A stretch of DNA of 64,000 nucleotides from Gracilariopsis chorda (lineage: Eukaryota > Rhodophyta > Florideophyceae > Gracilariales > Gracilariaceae): the NCBI GenBank assembly GCA_003194525.1, contig NBIV01000053.1, forward strand, positions 310,001-374,000, given 5' to 3'. The notes under the pieces were generated by a model. The model worked only from the letters and a program-made list of their open reading frames with translations. It was not told where the DNA came from and did no database searches. This document shows, piece by piece, positions 10,751 through 20,803 of the stretch. Each line of letters opens with the position of its first letter. Within the stretch, counting starts at the first letter, position 1. The position numbers and the translations under genes were made by a program.

Positions 10751-10945
10751 ACTCACCAGTGGGCTTGTGAAGCCTAATTTCCCGTAGCGTTACTGACTGT
10801 AGGTCTATAATGCTTATCATACCCACGGTTAGTGTATCGAAGGTACAGTACCTTACTGTGCAGCAATGAGAGGCAACACATGCTTCCAAGTATAATAACG
10901 CTGGCGCGTCCAGTGATAAGCACGTTTTGCAGCAAATCTCGTGCA

Positions 10946-11352
10946 TCATTGTGGGACTTGACAGAAAAGTAGGCCGCTCGCTTGCTTTCCGGTGGCCCGA
11001 TGCGCGCACGACGTTTTCAAGGTAACTGGTGCATGCGAAAGACGCCAAAGTTGTAAGCCATAAAGGGTGCGCTTACAGTAGAACTGTGAGAAGGTGCGCC
11101 AACTCACTTGCTCATTGCTGGTATCGCCCTCGGTGCGTTTTGGTAAGCGATATGATGAGCAGTTGTCCTTGAGTGTAATCGTGTAAATGGCAATCTTGTT
11201 TTGTGGACAGCAGGATACGGTTAACCCATCCCTCTTGCTCTCCATGGTTTGCCGTCCCATGCTTTCACGCATGTTATCTAACCGGATCAAGGCGGGTCTC
11301 GATCGGGGCGCTTGGACGGCCCACCAAAGTGCTTTTTCAACGACGTTGAACA
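10946..11352 (-). CDS. Possible exon of an unrecognised gene
   Basis: An open frame of about 135 codons has protein-like composition (it starts FNVVEKALWWAVQ) but no initiating ATG at its edge. Directly before it, on the minus strand, is an acceptor-like CTCTCACAG. A donor-like CAG/GTGAGT lies 29 bases further upstream, and the frame on its far side can join in phase. A second GTGAGT...CTCACAG pair (24 bases) lies inside the frame near 11090-11120. This could be a gene with very short introns or chance. No motif identifies the product. A separate minus-strand frame with an ATG at 11770 might be part of the same gene. Confidence 0.25.
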
Positions 11353-12003
11353 CTGTGAGAGCGTGATACAGCAGAACTCACCTGTGGCTTTTGCTATATC
11401 AAAGTCTCGTGCAATGGTCAATGGCGAGGGTCAACGCTGCGTTTGATAAACATGTTCTACCGAAAAACTCGTGCAGTTACGGGTCACTCGAAGGGATTAC
11501 TGGTACCTTCGTACCTCGCCTGCGGCTCGGGACCAATTCTGCCCCTTCCCATGCGCCGTAATCAGTACTTTTGTGAGCAGGTACTGTAAGATTATGCATA
11601 AGGATACCTTCAGCCTGTGTGTGTTGGTGGCATCGCTGTTTTGCAGGAATGTGTGGCATGTGCGGTGCTACGGCGACACTACTGCTGCTGTCGTTCCCCG
11701 TCTTGGTGGAGACGAGGGCGCTGACATAGGGGTCACTTTCGTCGCTGCGATTGTTGCTTTTGCTCGTCATTTAAGTTAGAATCTCTGAGACAACGCTCTG
11801 CTGCGCGCCGTGCGCACGCCTTCTACTTCCGCCTGCTACAGTGTAACAACGGAACCGAACTAGATTCACCGCATGCTACTGTAATCACACATTTCTCGCA
11901 TATACTCACAGGCTGATTGATTTGATTTCTGAAAAGGCTAAATATGTTGCGCTTTTGTGCGGTAGAACTTCTCCAAACTGGATGAAAATACGAAGCTATT
12001 TTC

Positions 12004-15000
12004 CTAGTGTCTATCTGACCAGCGACCTCATATGAGGTCAATTTTAATTACTCTAGAACTTTATCAAAACCTTAAAAGTTTTCCAAAATCTTTTTCGCTT
12101 TGATCTTCTCATCATGTCTTCTACACCGGCAGCGCTGAACCATGTCCACAACACATCACCAACAGTCGTATCTGTCACATCAAGCACTATCGTCAACAAC
12201 ATTCGTACACAATGGCCTCGTTCACAGATCTTCGCAGAACTGTTGGAACAACTGTCAACAGCCGTGTTCGTCTGGTTACATATGACGCTGAATGCAAACG
12301 TTATTACAGATATATATGTAAATCAACAACGGTACACGGTTCTGTCCTCAATGTTCACATTTGTATGATCAACAATCGTAATCTTACTTTTCTTGTAGTG
12401 CAATACCCCGAGATGGGAGCAGACACACAAGAGTGTTCGACGTTCTTCTCTGTGAGGATAGTGCAGCGGCGAAACCACCTGTGGTGAGCACACGAAGCCG
12501 GGTGTAAGACCGGGACTCACCGTCACGACTAGCATACAGGTGTAGAAACCAAGATAGACCACGAAGTGGAAAAGCGGAAAATGCAGCGAAACACGAGTCG
12601 TGGGCGACGCGCAAGAGCGGTGCGGTGTCCACACAAGTGGGGCGGTGGTAGCGAAGCAACGGTAATCACCGGTAGTCGCAGAAACAACGACACCTGTATA
12701 CGGGACAAAAGAACAATAACCGCTGTAAAAGCGTCCACAGAAACAAACACAGTAGTGGTAAGAATGTGCTGAAGCTCCACGAGGTGGGTAATTAGTCCTT
12801 CTCAGGATGGCGTCTCTCCAGATGGAGGTCGACACTCACCAGGGAACCTGAGTTAGAGCCAGACACTCGCTTGTTGCGTTCACTTTGACCCGGGAAGCCG
12901 GAGCTCACACACATAAGTAGTGGTGGCCCGCGCCCTGACAGTACAGTAGTAATTAACTAATAATATCTTTAAGGGGGTGCGAAACTCTACACACGTGTGG
13001 CACAAGCCAGCAATGCTGTGCACTACACTTGTCAACCAAATTGGGGCCCTTCAAACGGAAACAAAATACCACTGTAACACTCATACTCCATGGTAGAGAG
13101 GTTAGCATCGCCAACGCGGAATATGACTGCACCACGTGCTCATACCGCTATTAGCGTTGCACTTCATTTCTGACTGTGAAGTTTAGTCTACCGAACCGAG
13201 AAAAAGAAGTAACTCTACCTCTATCTAGTGTCAAGCTAGGTACCAGTGTTGACGAAGCCGTGAATGCTGCAGAAGAGCCTATTACCGAGGTTGAACCCAT
13301 TAATACGCAAAATGTGGAGGAGGATGCTCTTGTGACACCATCTCAGATGCAAGTTTTGCAGCCGCAAACAAGTTCATTAAGTGGAAATGCACCTGTCCAA
13401 TCAACTGTGATTCATGGTCGTGTGTGGGAAACCTGTACGACGTTGAGTCCTCGGAATGGTTGTATGCAAATGCATCAGTGGAAAATGGTTGGCCGAGCTG
13501 GAGATTTTATCTCACCGCGTCACGTTCCTCCAAACATGATTGCATTAGATTTATTTCTTTGGATGTTCCCTATGCAGAATTTGCAATTCATAGTGAACAG
13601 AACAAATGTTCGGTTAGAAAGCAAAGACGTTCGGAGGACTTCAGGGGGAGAGTTGCTCAAATTCTTTGGAATTCTTATCCTCATGACTCGCATTGAGTTC
13701 TCTAACAGACGGGATCTTTGGAGCATCGAGCCTTTTTCTAAGTTTATTCCTCAGCCAAATATTGGTCTTGCGATGTCACGGAACAGATTTGAAATGCTTA
13801 GAACTTCAATCTGCTTCAGCGGAAATGGTGTGACTGAAGAGCAGGGAATCGCGCGTTGTTCCTTCGTAACAGATTTCGTAAAGGCAATCAATGACCATTG
13901 TCGGTCTTTTGTCACGCCATTACATGCCTTATGTGTTGACGAAGGAATGTCACGATGGTACGGATTAGGCGGTAATTGGATTGATGTCGGGCTTCCGCAC
14001 TATACGGCATTAGACAGAAATCCAGAAAATGGTCTTGAAATGAAGGCTGTATGTTGTGCACGAAGTGGCATAATGCTGAACATTGAGCTCAATATGGGTG
14101 CAAATATTCCGGAACAAGGTTTTGATTCTGATAACGCCCATGGAACGGCAGTCTTACTTCGCTTAGTGCAACCATGGTTTGGATCAGAAAGGTTGGAATG
14201 TGCGGATTCCTTTTTTGCGTCTGTCAGTACAGCGAAAGCATTACTGGAAAAAGGTTTAAGGTTTACTGGAGTTGTCAAAAATGCTACTCGTGAATATCCC
14301 ATGACACATCTCTCCGAAATTACTTGATCAGACAAGGGAGATTTTGTATCCATGCTATCGAAAGGAAGCATTATCAATAATGATATAATGGCTGTAATGT
14401 GGATGGACAGAGAAAGAAGGTATTTCGTATCAACCTCTGGCACGGTTAGTCCTGGCTGTCCTATTATTCGAGAAAGGTGGAGACAGGAGGGAAATATTTC
14501 TAGGAAAGTGGAAATGGAGGTCGCAATTCCCGAAGTGTGTGAAGAGTATTACAAAAACTGTTCAATGGTCGAGTTCCATAACAGAGGCAGACAAGATGAT
14601 CTGAATCTGGAGAAGAAACTCGAAGTGAAAGAGTGGTCATTTCGAGTGAACTGCTCTCTTTTATCGATTTGTATTGTGGACGCCTGGAAGTTGTACAAAG
14701 CCGCAAATGGAACCCGAAACGTGAAAAGTCCGCACCACTTCTATTGCCAATTGGCTGATGAACTAATTGAGAATACATGGGATACCACAGGTCTAATGAG
14801 AAGAGATGAGCAAGAATGTGAAAATGATCATGAGAAGCCAATGTTTGCAGGCACTGGCTTGCATTTAATGCAGACGATTAGAAGGAGAAAAAACAAGGAT
14901 GGCAAGATTACAAAAGCTTTGTATCAAGGACGATGCAGTTTCTGCAAAGGTAATACAAAGTCCAATTTTTTATGTTCTGACTGCTATATCAAAAAGAGAA

Positions 15001-15613
15001 AAGAAGTGTTTTTATGTCGCACTGGTACTAATAGAGATTGTTTTATGAAACACATTGAAGAGTGTCACGGTATAATGAAGTTCAGAAGCTGATGAAGATG
15101 TCCACAACCTTTTCAACCTTCGTTTTTTATATTAACTATGATTGAATGCAAAAGTGTACAATAAGTTCATTTTTGCTTCAACCCCCTACTAGTTCAATCC
15201 AAGTTATTCAAACTTGCTAGATTATTTAAACTATATTACGAAATTGCCCTTTTAACAGATGTCACCGTATTCTTTCTGCTGTTCAATTGGGTGTTATAAA
15301 CATTCTGAGAGTTTAAAGATATTTAGAATTAGTCGAGCTTTCGAAGGAGTTTTGGAGTTTTATGAAACTCAGCGAGGTTTGAACTCATGTTTTGTTGCTC
15401 GCATGTGACCTGACGAGCACTGAGCTGCTGTTATGGCTCAGTGGTCGTCTTCTACAAGTACTTACAGTTGAAAGACCACCCGGTTGGCCATGTTTCAAGT
15501 TCAAAATTTGAAATGTGGGGCCATGCGGATCAGATTTCAAATTCTTTTTTAAATTTTGCGTGCCGTTGCGCTGATCTCATATGAGGTCAGCGCACCGGTC
15601 CGATAGACACTAG
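12004..15613 (+). mobile_element. piggyBac-family DNA transposon, 3.6 kb
   Basis: The left end reads CTAGTGTCTATCTGACCAGC. The right end is the inverse of CTAGTGTCTATCGGACCGG. Subterminal palindromes GACCTCATATGAGGTC (12024-12039) and a one-base variant (15573-15588) are present. A piggyBac transposase frame occupies 13176-15092. The 12040-13150 stretch holds no convincing gene and presumably carries the promoter and left-end sequence. No direct flanking repeat other than CTAG is seen: the bases outside are ATTTTC on the left and AAGCTT on the right. The short element at 8038-8415 is its deletion derivative. Confidence 0.85.
13176..15092 (+). pseudogene. piggyBac transposase (DDE_Tnp_1_7), one in-frame TGA
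   Basis: One frame of 638 codons is interrupted only by a TGA at 14325-14327. Counting from 13176, the catalytic Asp residues are visible in family context: D255 in CVDEGMSRWYG, D344 in ECADSFFAS and D411 in VMWMDRERRYF. The stop lies between the second and third. The C-terminus has a Cys-rich zinc-binding region (CSFCKG, FLCSDC, FLCRTG, then H..ECH), as in piggyBac proteins. The frame has no ATG near 13176; the first in-frame ATG is at 13347, so an upstream exon or a start there is likely. The element could be dead, or the TGA may be a recent change, because the rest is well kept. Confidence 0.85.
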
Positions 15614-15721
15614 AAGCTTTGAAACCACATCGTCATTCAAGACGCAATCACAAGCAACTATACGCACAGCTCTACAAGAGCAGCAGTTGTGCAGAATGTG
15701 GCGACGCGCACACCTGGCCAC

Positions 15722-15862
15722 GTTCCTGTGGCGCATGCTGTACTGTAGCCCCGCAAGAGCGCACCTAGGAAGTTCCTGGCAGGAACGCCACCCCCCCCTG
15801 ACCGGCGGCGTTCCTGGGCATCCCTTCCGTCGTCAGTGACGACGGAACGGATGCTCAGGAAC
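15722..15862. repeat. GTTCCTG inverted-repeat cluster
   Basis: A near-perfect inverted repeat spans 15810-15862 with 26-base arms (two mismatches) around one central base. Its core, 15825-15847, is perfect. A second perfect dyad, GTTCCTG-G-CAGGAAC, is at 15772-15786, and another GTTCCTG is at 15722. The function is unknown. It could form a cruciform, be a processed hairpin RNA, or be the end of an unidentified element. Confidence 0.7.
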
Positions 15863-16796
15863 GGCCCAGACTTTGAGATTGTAGAGCTTTGGGCTGTGGT
15901 TAAGCAATGTTACCCGCAAAAAAACTTAAAAAAATGCAGAAACTTCCTCCCGTTCTCATGTCATATGATGCCATTTAGAGAGCACGACTCGTCACATAGA
16001 ACACCACAACTTCTGAAGAGAGAAAAACACACTGAACTCTATATTCGCCTACACCTAAGAAGTATTATCTTCTCGGCGTTAGGGGAGTTTCAAACTGCTA
16101 CTGGCTCGCTCCTTAGCTCTCCGACCCCGAAAACCTGCGCCGCAACTGCAGCTGCAGAGCTTCTTTGTTCTGTTTCGTCTTCTTCCATGGCTCGCGCGCT
16201 TTTAATCTACTTGCAATATTCTTGTAAATAAGATGCGTAGCACGTCATCAGTTCTCTGGGATTGCTGTGTGCTGTTCGTAACCAAAGTTTGTTGATTGGC
16301 CAAATGATCAACAAATGTCTCTTAGCACGTTGTCAGCACCCCTGTACCTGTGCGAATGCTTTCGTTAATGTGTATTTTTTTGATCTGTTCTGTGCTTGTA
16401 TTGTTTTTTACTTTTGGCTTGTGTGAAGTGCACAAGTCATTTAATTACGTCAACCTGTGGTCGTTCTAATGCTACTTCTTGCCCGTTGGAGTCCTACTTA
16501 ACTGGGTACAACGCTCTGCTGAACGTCGAAGAGAGCGGGGCCATCGAAGAGTAAAGCAATTGTACATGAAAATCGCACCATGTGCTACCACCATCACACT
16601 CCCTGCACACTATGCAAGAACGGCAACCGAAGCCATCTGTATCCTCATTTGAATTTCAGTTTGTTCATGCTGACGTATAGAAGTTTAGGAGTGTGCATTT
16701 CATGAGTGTGCATGACAATGTCAGTGTGCTTTGGTTTGAAGGGCATTTCGGTTTTTCCTATCAGGACCGTTCAGCTATGAACAGACAACTTCCATA
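15863..16796. other. No supported gene
   Basis: The interval has only short or non-ATG frames, including a low-quality plus-strand frame at 15836-16231 that starts inside the inverted repeat. I see no domain, splice or promoter evidence. Confidence 0.4.
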
Positions 16797-17219
16797 AGGC
16801 ATAATTTGAGTTCCTTTCCTTTACGTTCCATGTATTACTGGGGTACAGGCCGATCCGCCTTCACGAGGTGTGCCCGTCTTCCTTCCGCCAAAGAAGGAAG
16901 CGAAATGGACAGGCGATTGGGTCTCTCACGGAGACCAACAGCTTTTCAGCCATCAAGATTTACAGGTCACGTTCCGACGCTACATCCAGTCTCCACTTTT
17001 CTCAACAACAGGAAATGTTTCTGCCCGCTCGGATGTGGGCTCAACATACTTAATAGTGTAGACCATTTCGTTCTTAGATGCCGCCGAAGAGCGGCATCCC
17101 GGCGTCGAGAGCTGTCGCCTCTCCGAGAGAGGCAAGGCTCTGACGCCGAATCAATAGAAAGGACATGGCCAGAAAAGCTGTTGGTGTATCTAGAGAGAGA
17201 GGGGTTCATCTCAACGTAA
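16797..17219 (+). pseudogene. LINE-like 3' fragment (C-terminal zinc region of a non-LTR reverse transcriptase)
   Basis: The open frame has no ATG at its left edge. It contains TGHVPTLHPV, then CFCPLGCG, then SVDHFVLRCRRRAASRREL. This is the GH..., C.CP.C, H...C pattern found after the RT domain in many LINE ORF2 proteins. A short CA-rich run (about 17264-17276) follows in the 3' region. The RT core is not visible, so it would be a 5'-truncated copy. The call rests on motif order only. Confidence 0.4.
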
Positions 17220-17528
17220 CCCCTACCGTAGTCTTGGAATTAGAGACGCGAGCTCATATAAACACGCACACACACATGTATTACTGTTACATTATATCGA
17301 AATGTGCTTTGAGGGATAATTATTAACATAGGATACAAGATATTTACTGGCTTCCAATTTCATACTTTCCCTACAGTTTTTGTTTTGTGAGCATATATTT
17401 TTCGGACGTCCTGTCTGCATAAGTTAACCAGTTTGTATAATAGAGGTCGCGGCTCCAATGCTTCGTGCAAAGCGGGAGTGCAGTCACAAGCATCAAAGTT
17501 TGGAAAGCTTTGCACAGTGAACTGTTGA

Positions 17529-18530
17529 ATGAACGCAAGTGGAAAGAACTTCTCTACGGTCTTACATAACATGTCGCGCTGCGAACCCGTCACATTCGTT
17601 TCATCAAAGAAATATGGTGCTTCAGATGAACTGGAAGTAAAGGTCAGGGAACCCACCCGGTGCGCCCGTGGTGCAGTGAACCCAACACTCTTTCGTCCGG
17701 TAACTTTCCCTGAGCCAGTGGCACGTCTTACGCACCTAGAAATGGCTTCTTTGCCCCGCATAACTCAAATACCATTTTCTGAGATTGTGGCAACTAGTTT
17801 ATCTGAAAATCATGCTGTTGCTACTAAAATGCCCTTTGATGAGTTTCTAGAAAGCAACTCATCGGACAAGCAAATTTCTAGTACTAAAGAACGAATCCAA
17901 AGCAGTATATCGGACGGTCCAACTAGCAAGAAAACACGGGGCGTATTCTGTTGGTTGAAACGATCCCAGGAAAAAAAGAAACCAGATACGAAGTGTACAA
18001 CTTCTAATACTAGAACTGAACCGGATTACAAGCATGTCAGTACAGCACGTTTTGATAGTCCGCCGCAGGATAAGAGAACCAAGGCACTGCAAATGAAAGT
18101 TGGTGAGCGAAAGTACTGGCATCTGGTATGCCCATATCGCCACACGGTTTTCATGGAAGTTCGAAGACATAGACTCCGTGAGCATGGGTTGAGATCATTT
18201 GCTTGTTATATTTGCTTCTGTGTGTTTCCTTCTTTTGCAGCGCTTCGACAGCATAAGTTAGATGAACATCTTACTACATACAATCGTCATACAGTTGCAT
18301 TAAGGCCATCACTACTATGTTGTGATCATGCTTCCGATGAACAGGCTGGGTACGTCCACGCTCGAGAGAATAAAATAGCAGCTGCAAAGGAGTGCAATCA
18401 AGACATGTCACAACAAGATACAATGGGTAAGTCATAGATGGAATCTTATTGGGCCAATAAGAATGATAATTTATTGGAGCTCTCGGCAGCTGGACGCAAT
18501 GAGATCGATTTGTCTGGGCGGGAGTTCTGA
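17529..18530 (+). CDS. C2H2 zinc-finger protein with one probable intron
   Basis: Exon 1 starts at the ATG at 17529. Residues 1-190 are polar and Ser/Thr/Lys-rich, typical of a disordered nuclear protein. Two tandem fingers follow. The first is unusual, H198-x2-C201-x12-H214-x4-H219, with His in place of the first Cys. The second is canonical, C226-x2-C229-x12-H242-x4-H247. Reading straight on, the frame stops at 18437, but a consensus donor G/GTAAGT sits at 18427 and an acceptor (CTCTCGGCAG) ends at 18489. A 63-base intron would then join a short last exon ending at 18530 (tail AGRNEIDLSGREF). It is likely a DNA- or RNA-binding regulator; its target is unknown. Confidence 0.6.
18427..18489 (+). 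other. Predicted 63-base intron
   Basis: It begins GTAAGT and ends TCTCGGCAG. Removing it keeps the frame and adds 13 codons to the zinc-finger protein. Without splicing the protein would end four codons after the donor site (MGKS). It has not been tested against RNA data. Confidence 0.5.
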
Positions 18531-18899
18531 ACCTCAATAGAGTATTGAGTTGGAATTTATCCCGTTTTGCGTAGGTTGATGTTTCTCAGAGAAAACTGTC
18601 CGCAAGTATGCAACATATGAATTACAAATCTTGGGATGCCAAATTTTGGAACAGTGTCTTAAATGGATGGATGTTAAACGAAAGTAGCGCCTTATTTCAA
18701 CCTTACAGGCATGAAACTATCTTCAAGCTAGAAGTAAAGATGCTTTTTTAAGCCGAGCTTCTTGGTAAAGTAAAGTCAATAAGTAGACTACACTTGGCGA
18801 GGGATGATTACGAAACTTGCGTGTATGTTGATCAGAACGGGAGTATAGAGCAGAATGTCGTGCTAGAGCGGTAGCGGTGGCCCTGACAAAAGAGTAGGC

Positions 18900-19212
18900 A
18901 CAAGGAACTTTGAAGTTCCTCCAAGGATGCTTCCGATCACTCGTCTTCCATGAGTGATCGGGCTTTATATGTCGCGTACAAGCAGCTTCAGTTTCTGTTC
19001 TAGTAGCAGTACAAGCCTTCTTCCCGTTACATGAGCAATTCCTTTGCACTACGAGCCGGTCTATATTCTCCAAGCCGACAAGGGTTGCGTCCACTTCAAG
19101 CTGTTTCCTTTTGAGGCCTTTCACGCCAATTTCAGCTAAGCCTTTTATTCTATTGTATGTTAGTCGCGCGAACGCAGATGCGCGACCATCATCAAACTCT
19201 CACTGGATTCAC
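18900..19212 (-). CDS. Possible unidentified exon or gene fragment
   Basis: The minus strand has an open frame with convincing composition (for example IKGLAEIGVKGLKRKQLEVD, then LVGLENIDRLVVQRNCSC). It runs from about 19212 to 18900, with no ATG at the start and a weak C-terminal half. Two perfect hairpins sit inside the DNA (18903-18920 and 18933-18961) and a third at 19163-19186. I recognise no family. It could be an internal exon, or a remnant of a gene or transposon. Confidence 0.25.
18903..18961. repeat. Two adjacent perfect hairpins
   Basis: AGGAACTT-tg-AAGTTCCT spans 18903-18920. It is followed by CCGATCACTC and GAGTGATCGG with a 9-base loop (18933-18961). The arms are exact. Confidence 0.75.
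19163..19186. repeat. Perfect hairpin, arms GTCGCGC/GCGCGAC
   Basis: Seven-base exact arms (19163-19169 and 19180-19186) enclose a 10-base loop. It lies about 220 bases before the larger hairpin run. Confidence 0.65.
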
Positions 19213-19408
19213 TAACATTTCGCCCTTCACCACACTCTCCGGGGCATTGCTGCTTGCTCCAATACCCGGCATCTTCTTCGCCCAATTCTCCATCAGCCAA
19301 GGGAACAGTATTCTTCATTTTTCGTGGCATTTCTCTTGTAGATGTTCAATCTCTCCCTTTCCCACCCTCTATTTTTTACTCTTGTTATGATGGTTTTAGA
19401 CTGTCAGC

Positions 19409-19531
19409 GCTGCTCGAGACGCAAAGAGCAGCTTTTGCAACAATGCGACTCGGCGTCGCATGATCCTTTCTGTGCGAACGCAGAAAGGTTTCTTGAGAAA
19501 GAGAAAGAAACCTTTGGTCGGTAGACCAAAG
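19409..19531. repeat. Run of five consecutive perfect hairpins
   Basis: In order: GCTGCTC/GAGCAGC (19409-19432), ATGCGAC/GTCGCAT (19443-19461), CCTTTCTG/CAGAAAGG (19465-19488), AAAGGTTTCTT/AAGAAACCTTT (19484-19515) and CTTTGGTC/GACCAAAG (19512-19531). Loops are 4-10 bases. The third, fourth and fifth overlap at their arms, so alternative folds compete. A weaker sixth (GCTCTT/AAGAGC) is at 19630-19649. No coding explanation was found. Confidence 0.75.
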
Positions 19532-19649
19532 TCCTGGAAGCTCATAGAAAAGATTGGTTCTTGAATTAAGTGTTCTTGAAAAAAGAGAGCAAGAAAGAGT
19601 TTGGAAAAATCGCTGTGTCTCCTCGCTGAGCTCTTGGCTCTAGAAGAGC

Positions 19650-20720
19650 GCCTTTTATTATGCCACGTTAAGACTGGGTGGCACTATTTGCAATAAAACA
19701 CGGCCAGTTTTACAGAGAGCTGTTCTGGGTTGCAGTTACCACCTATTCTACGGAGTACAAGAGTTAAGCGTACACAAGTGTAATTCTCCTGCAATATGCA
19801 TATGCACTTCCATTAAGCTCTCGTAACGTTCAGTTCTGGCCGCATAAGAAGCAGAATAACAGAGCTTAAAAGGGAGCGCACGAATTAAGGAGGCATTTAC
19901 GGATTACCTTTATTCAAGCGGCACGTGGTAAGTTGGCGCCAGCGCATATGCTGGGGCATAGAGTCAGTACAGGCGGACGCCGCTCTCTTGCTTCGGTCGC
20001 CTGCAGAGCTCACCTTTGCTGTGACTATTATTCTCTGATTTTGCATCTTCTCTGACCTATCATTTCTCATGGTTTGACGCCTACAACTGCCTCATCAATC
20101 TTCAACTCTCTTACTGCATTGGTTTCTGCATGATTGAAAAACATTGGTTTGATTCTACAGCCCTTATGAGAAACGCAACGAGCAACTGTTGCAATGGCTC
20201 GACATCAGCTGCCGACAGGGCTCCTCTAGTTCATGCTATTTTGTGCCTGGTTTGCATGCTTTTTCCTAGGAAACGCGTTCCTAGAATGCGATAGAATCTG
20301 TATACAAGGTGTAGACATTTGCAAACAAAGAGGAACTGTTTGCTTGTCTTGTATCATGAGTATATGATACTTTCTGGTGGAGTTTGCGGAATAATTTTGT
20401 CTCACGTCGATGAGTCTATTCAGAAGAGCACATCCTGTCAAACGGAGTAAGAACACGTCAGAGCAGGAAATCTTCTTAGAACTTCGAATGATGAAAGAAT
20501 GGCTGCACTTCAACTGAAGCTTGGTGAATGAAATCTGGCGCCCCTTATCTCCATATCAGGACAGTTTTTCTATTTGAGTTCAAGAGCCTGAAATTATTGA
20601 ACAATGGCAAGAATCTTTTGCTTCTTTTTGGATATTGTTCACCCAGAGTATCTCTATCAAAGACCCAAATACCTAAATATTTGGTTCCGATCCCAGAACA
20701 CTTCTCTATCAAATCCCCAA
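19650..20720. other. No supported gene
   Basis: This is AT-rich sequence with only short frames and no domain or promoter signal that I can defend. Confidence 0.4.
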
Positions 20721-20803
20721 AACCTAATTATTTTAGGTTGCGACCTAAACTTCAAGCTATTCTGAAGACAATTTAAACTGAAGTTTAGGTTGCAACCTAA
20801 ACT
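20721..20803. repeat. Cluster of TTTAGGT palindromes
   Basis: The cluster contains AACCTAA/TTAGGTT (20721-20739), TTTAGGT-TGCG-ACCTAAA (20732-20749) and a perfect 22-base palindrome (20782-20803) built on arms AGTTTAGGTTG. The unit resembles a degenerate telomere-type TTTAGG motif in inverted copies, but there is no tandem telomere array. Confidence 0.7.

Noticed and set aside
12323-12835. Minus-strand frame of 170 codons inside the piggyBac left arm
   Set aside because: Low-complexity Cys/Phe/Arg-rich reading with no motif, opposite to the transposase orientation; probably chance.
15836-16231. Plus-strand frame of about 131 codons
   Set aside because: It starts at a non-ATG codon inside the 15.8 kb inverted repeat and has no motif or promoter.
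19409-19531. CRISPR-like array
   Set aside because: The stems differ in sequence and there are no direct repeats with spacers; eukaryotic context.
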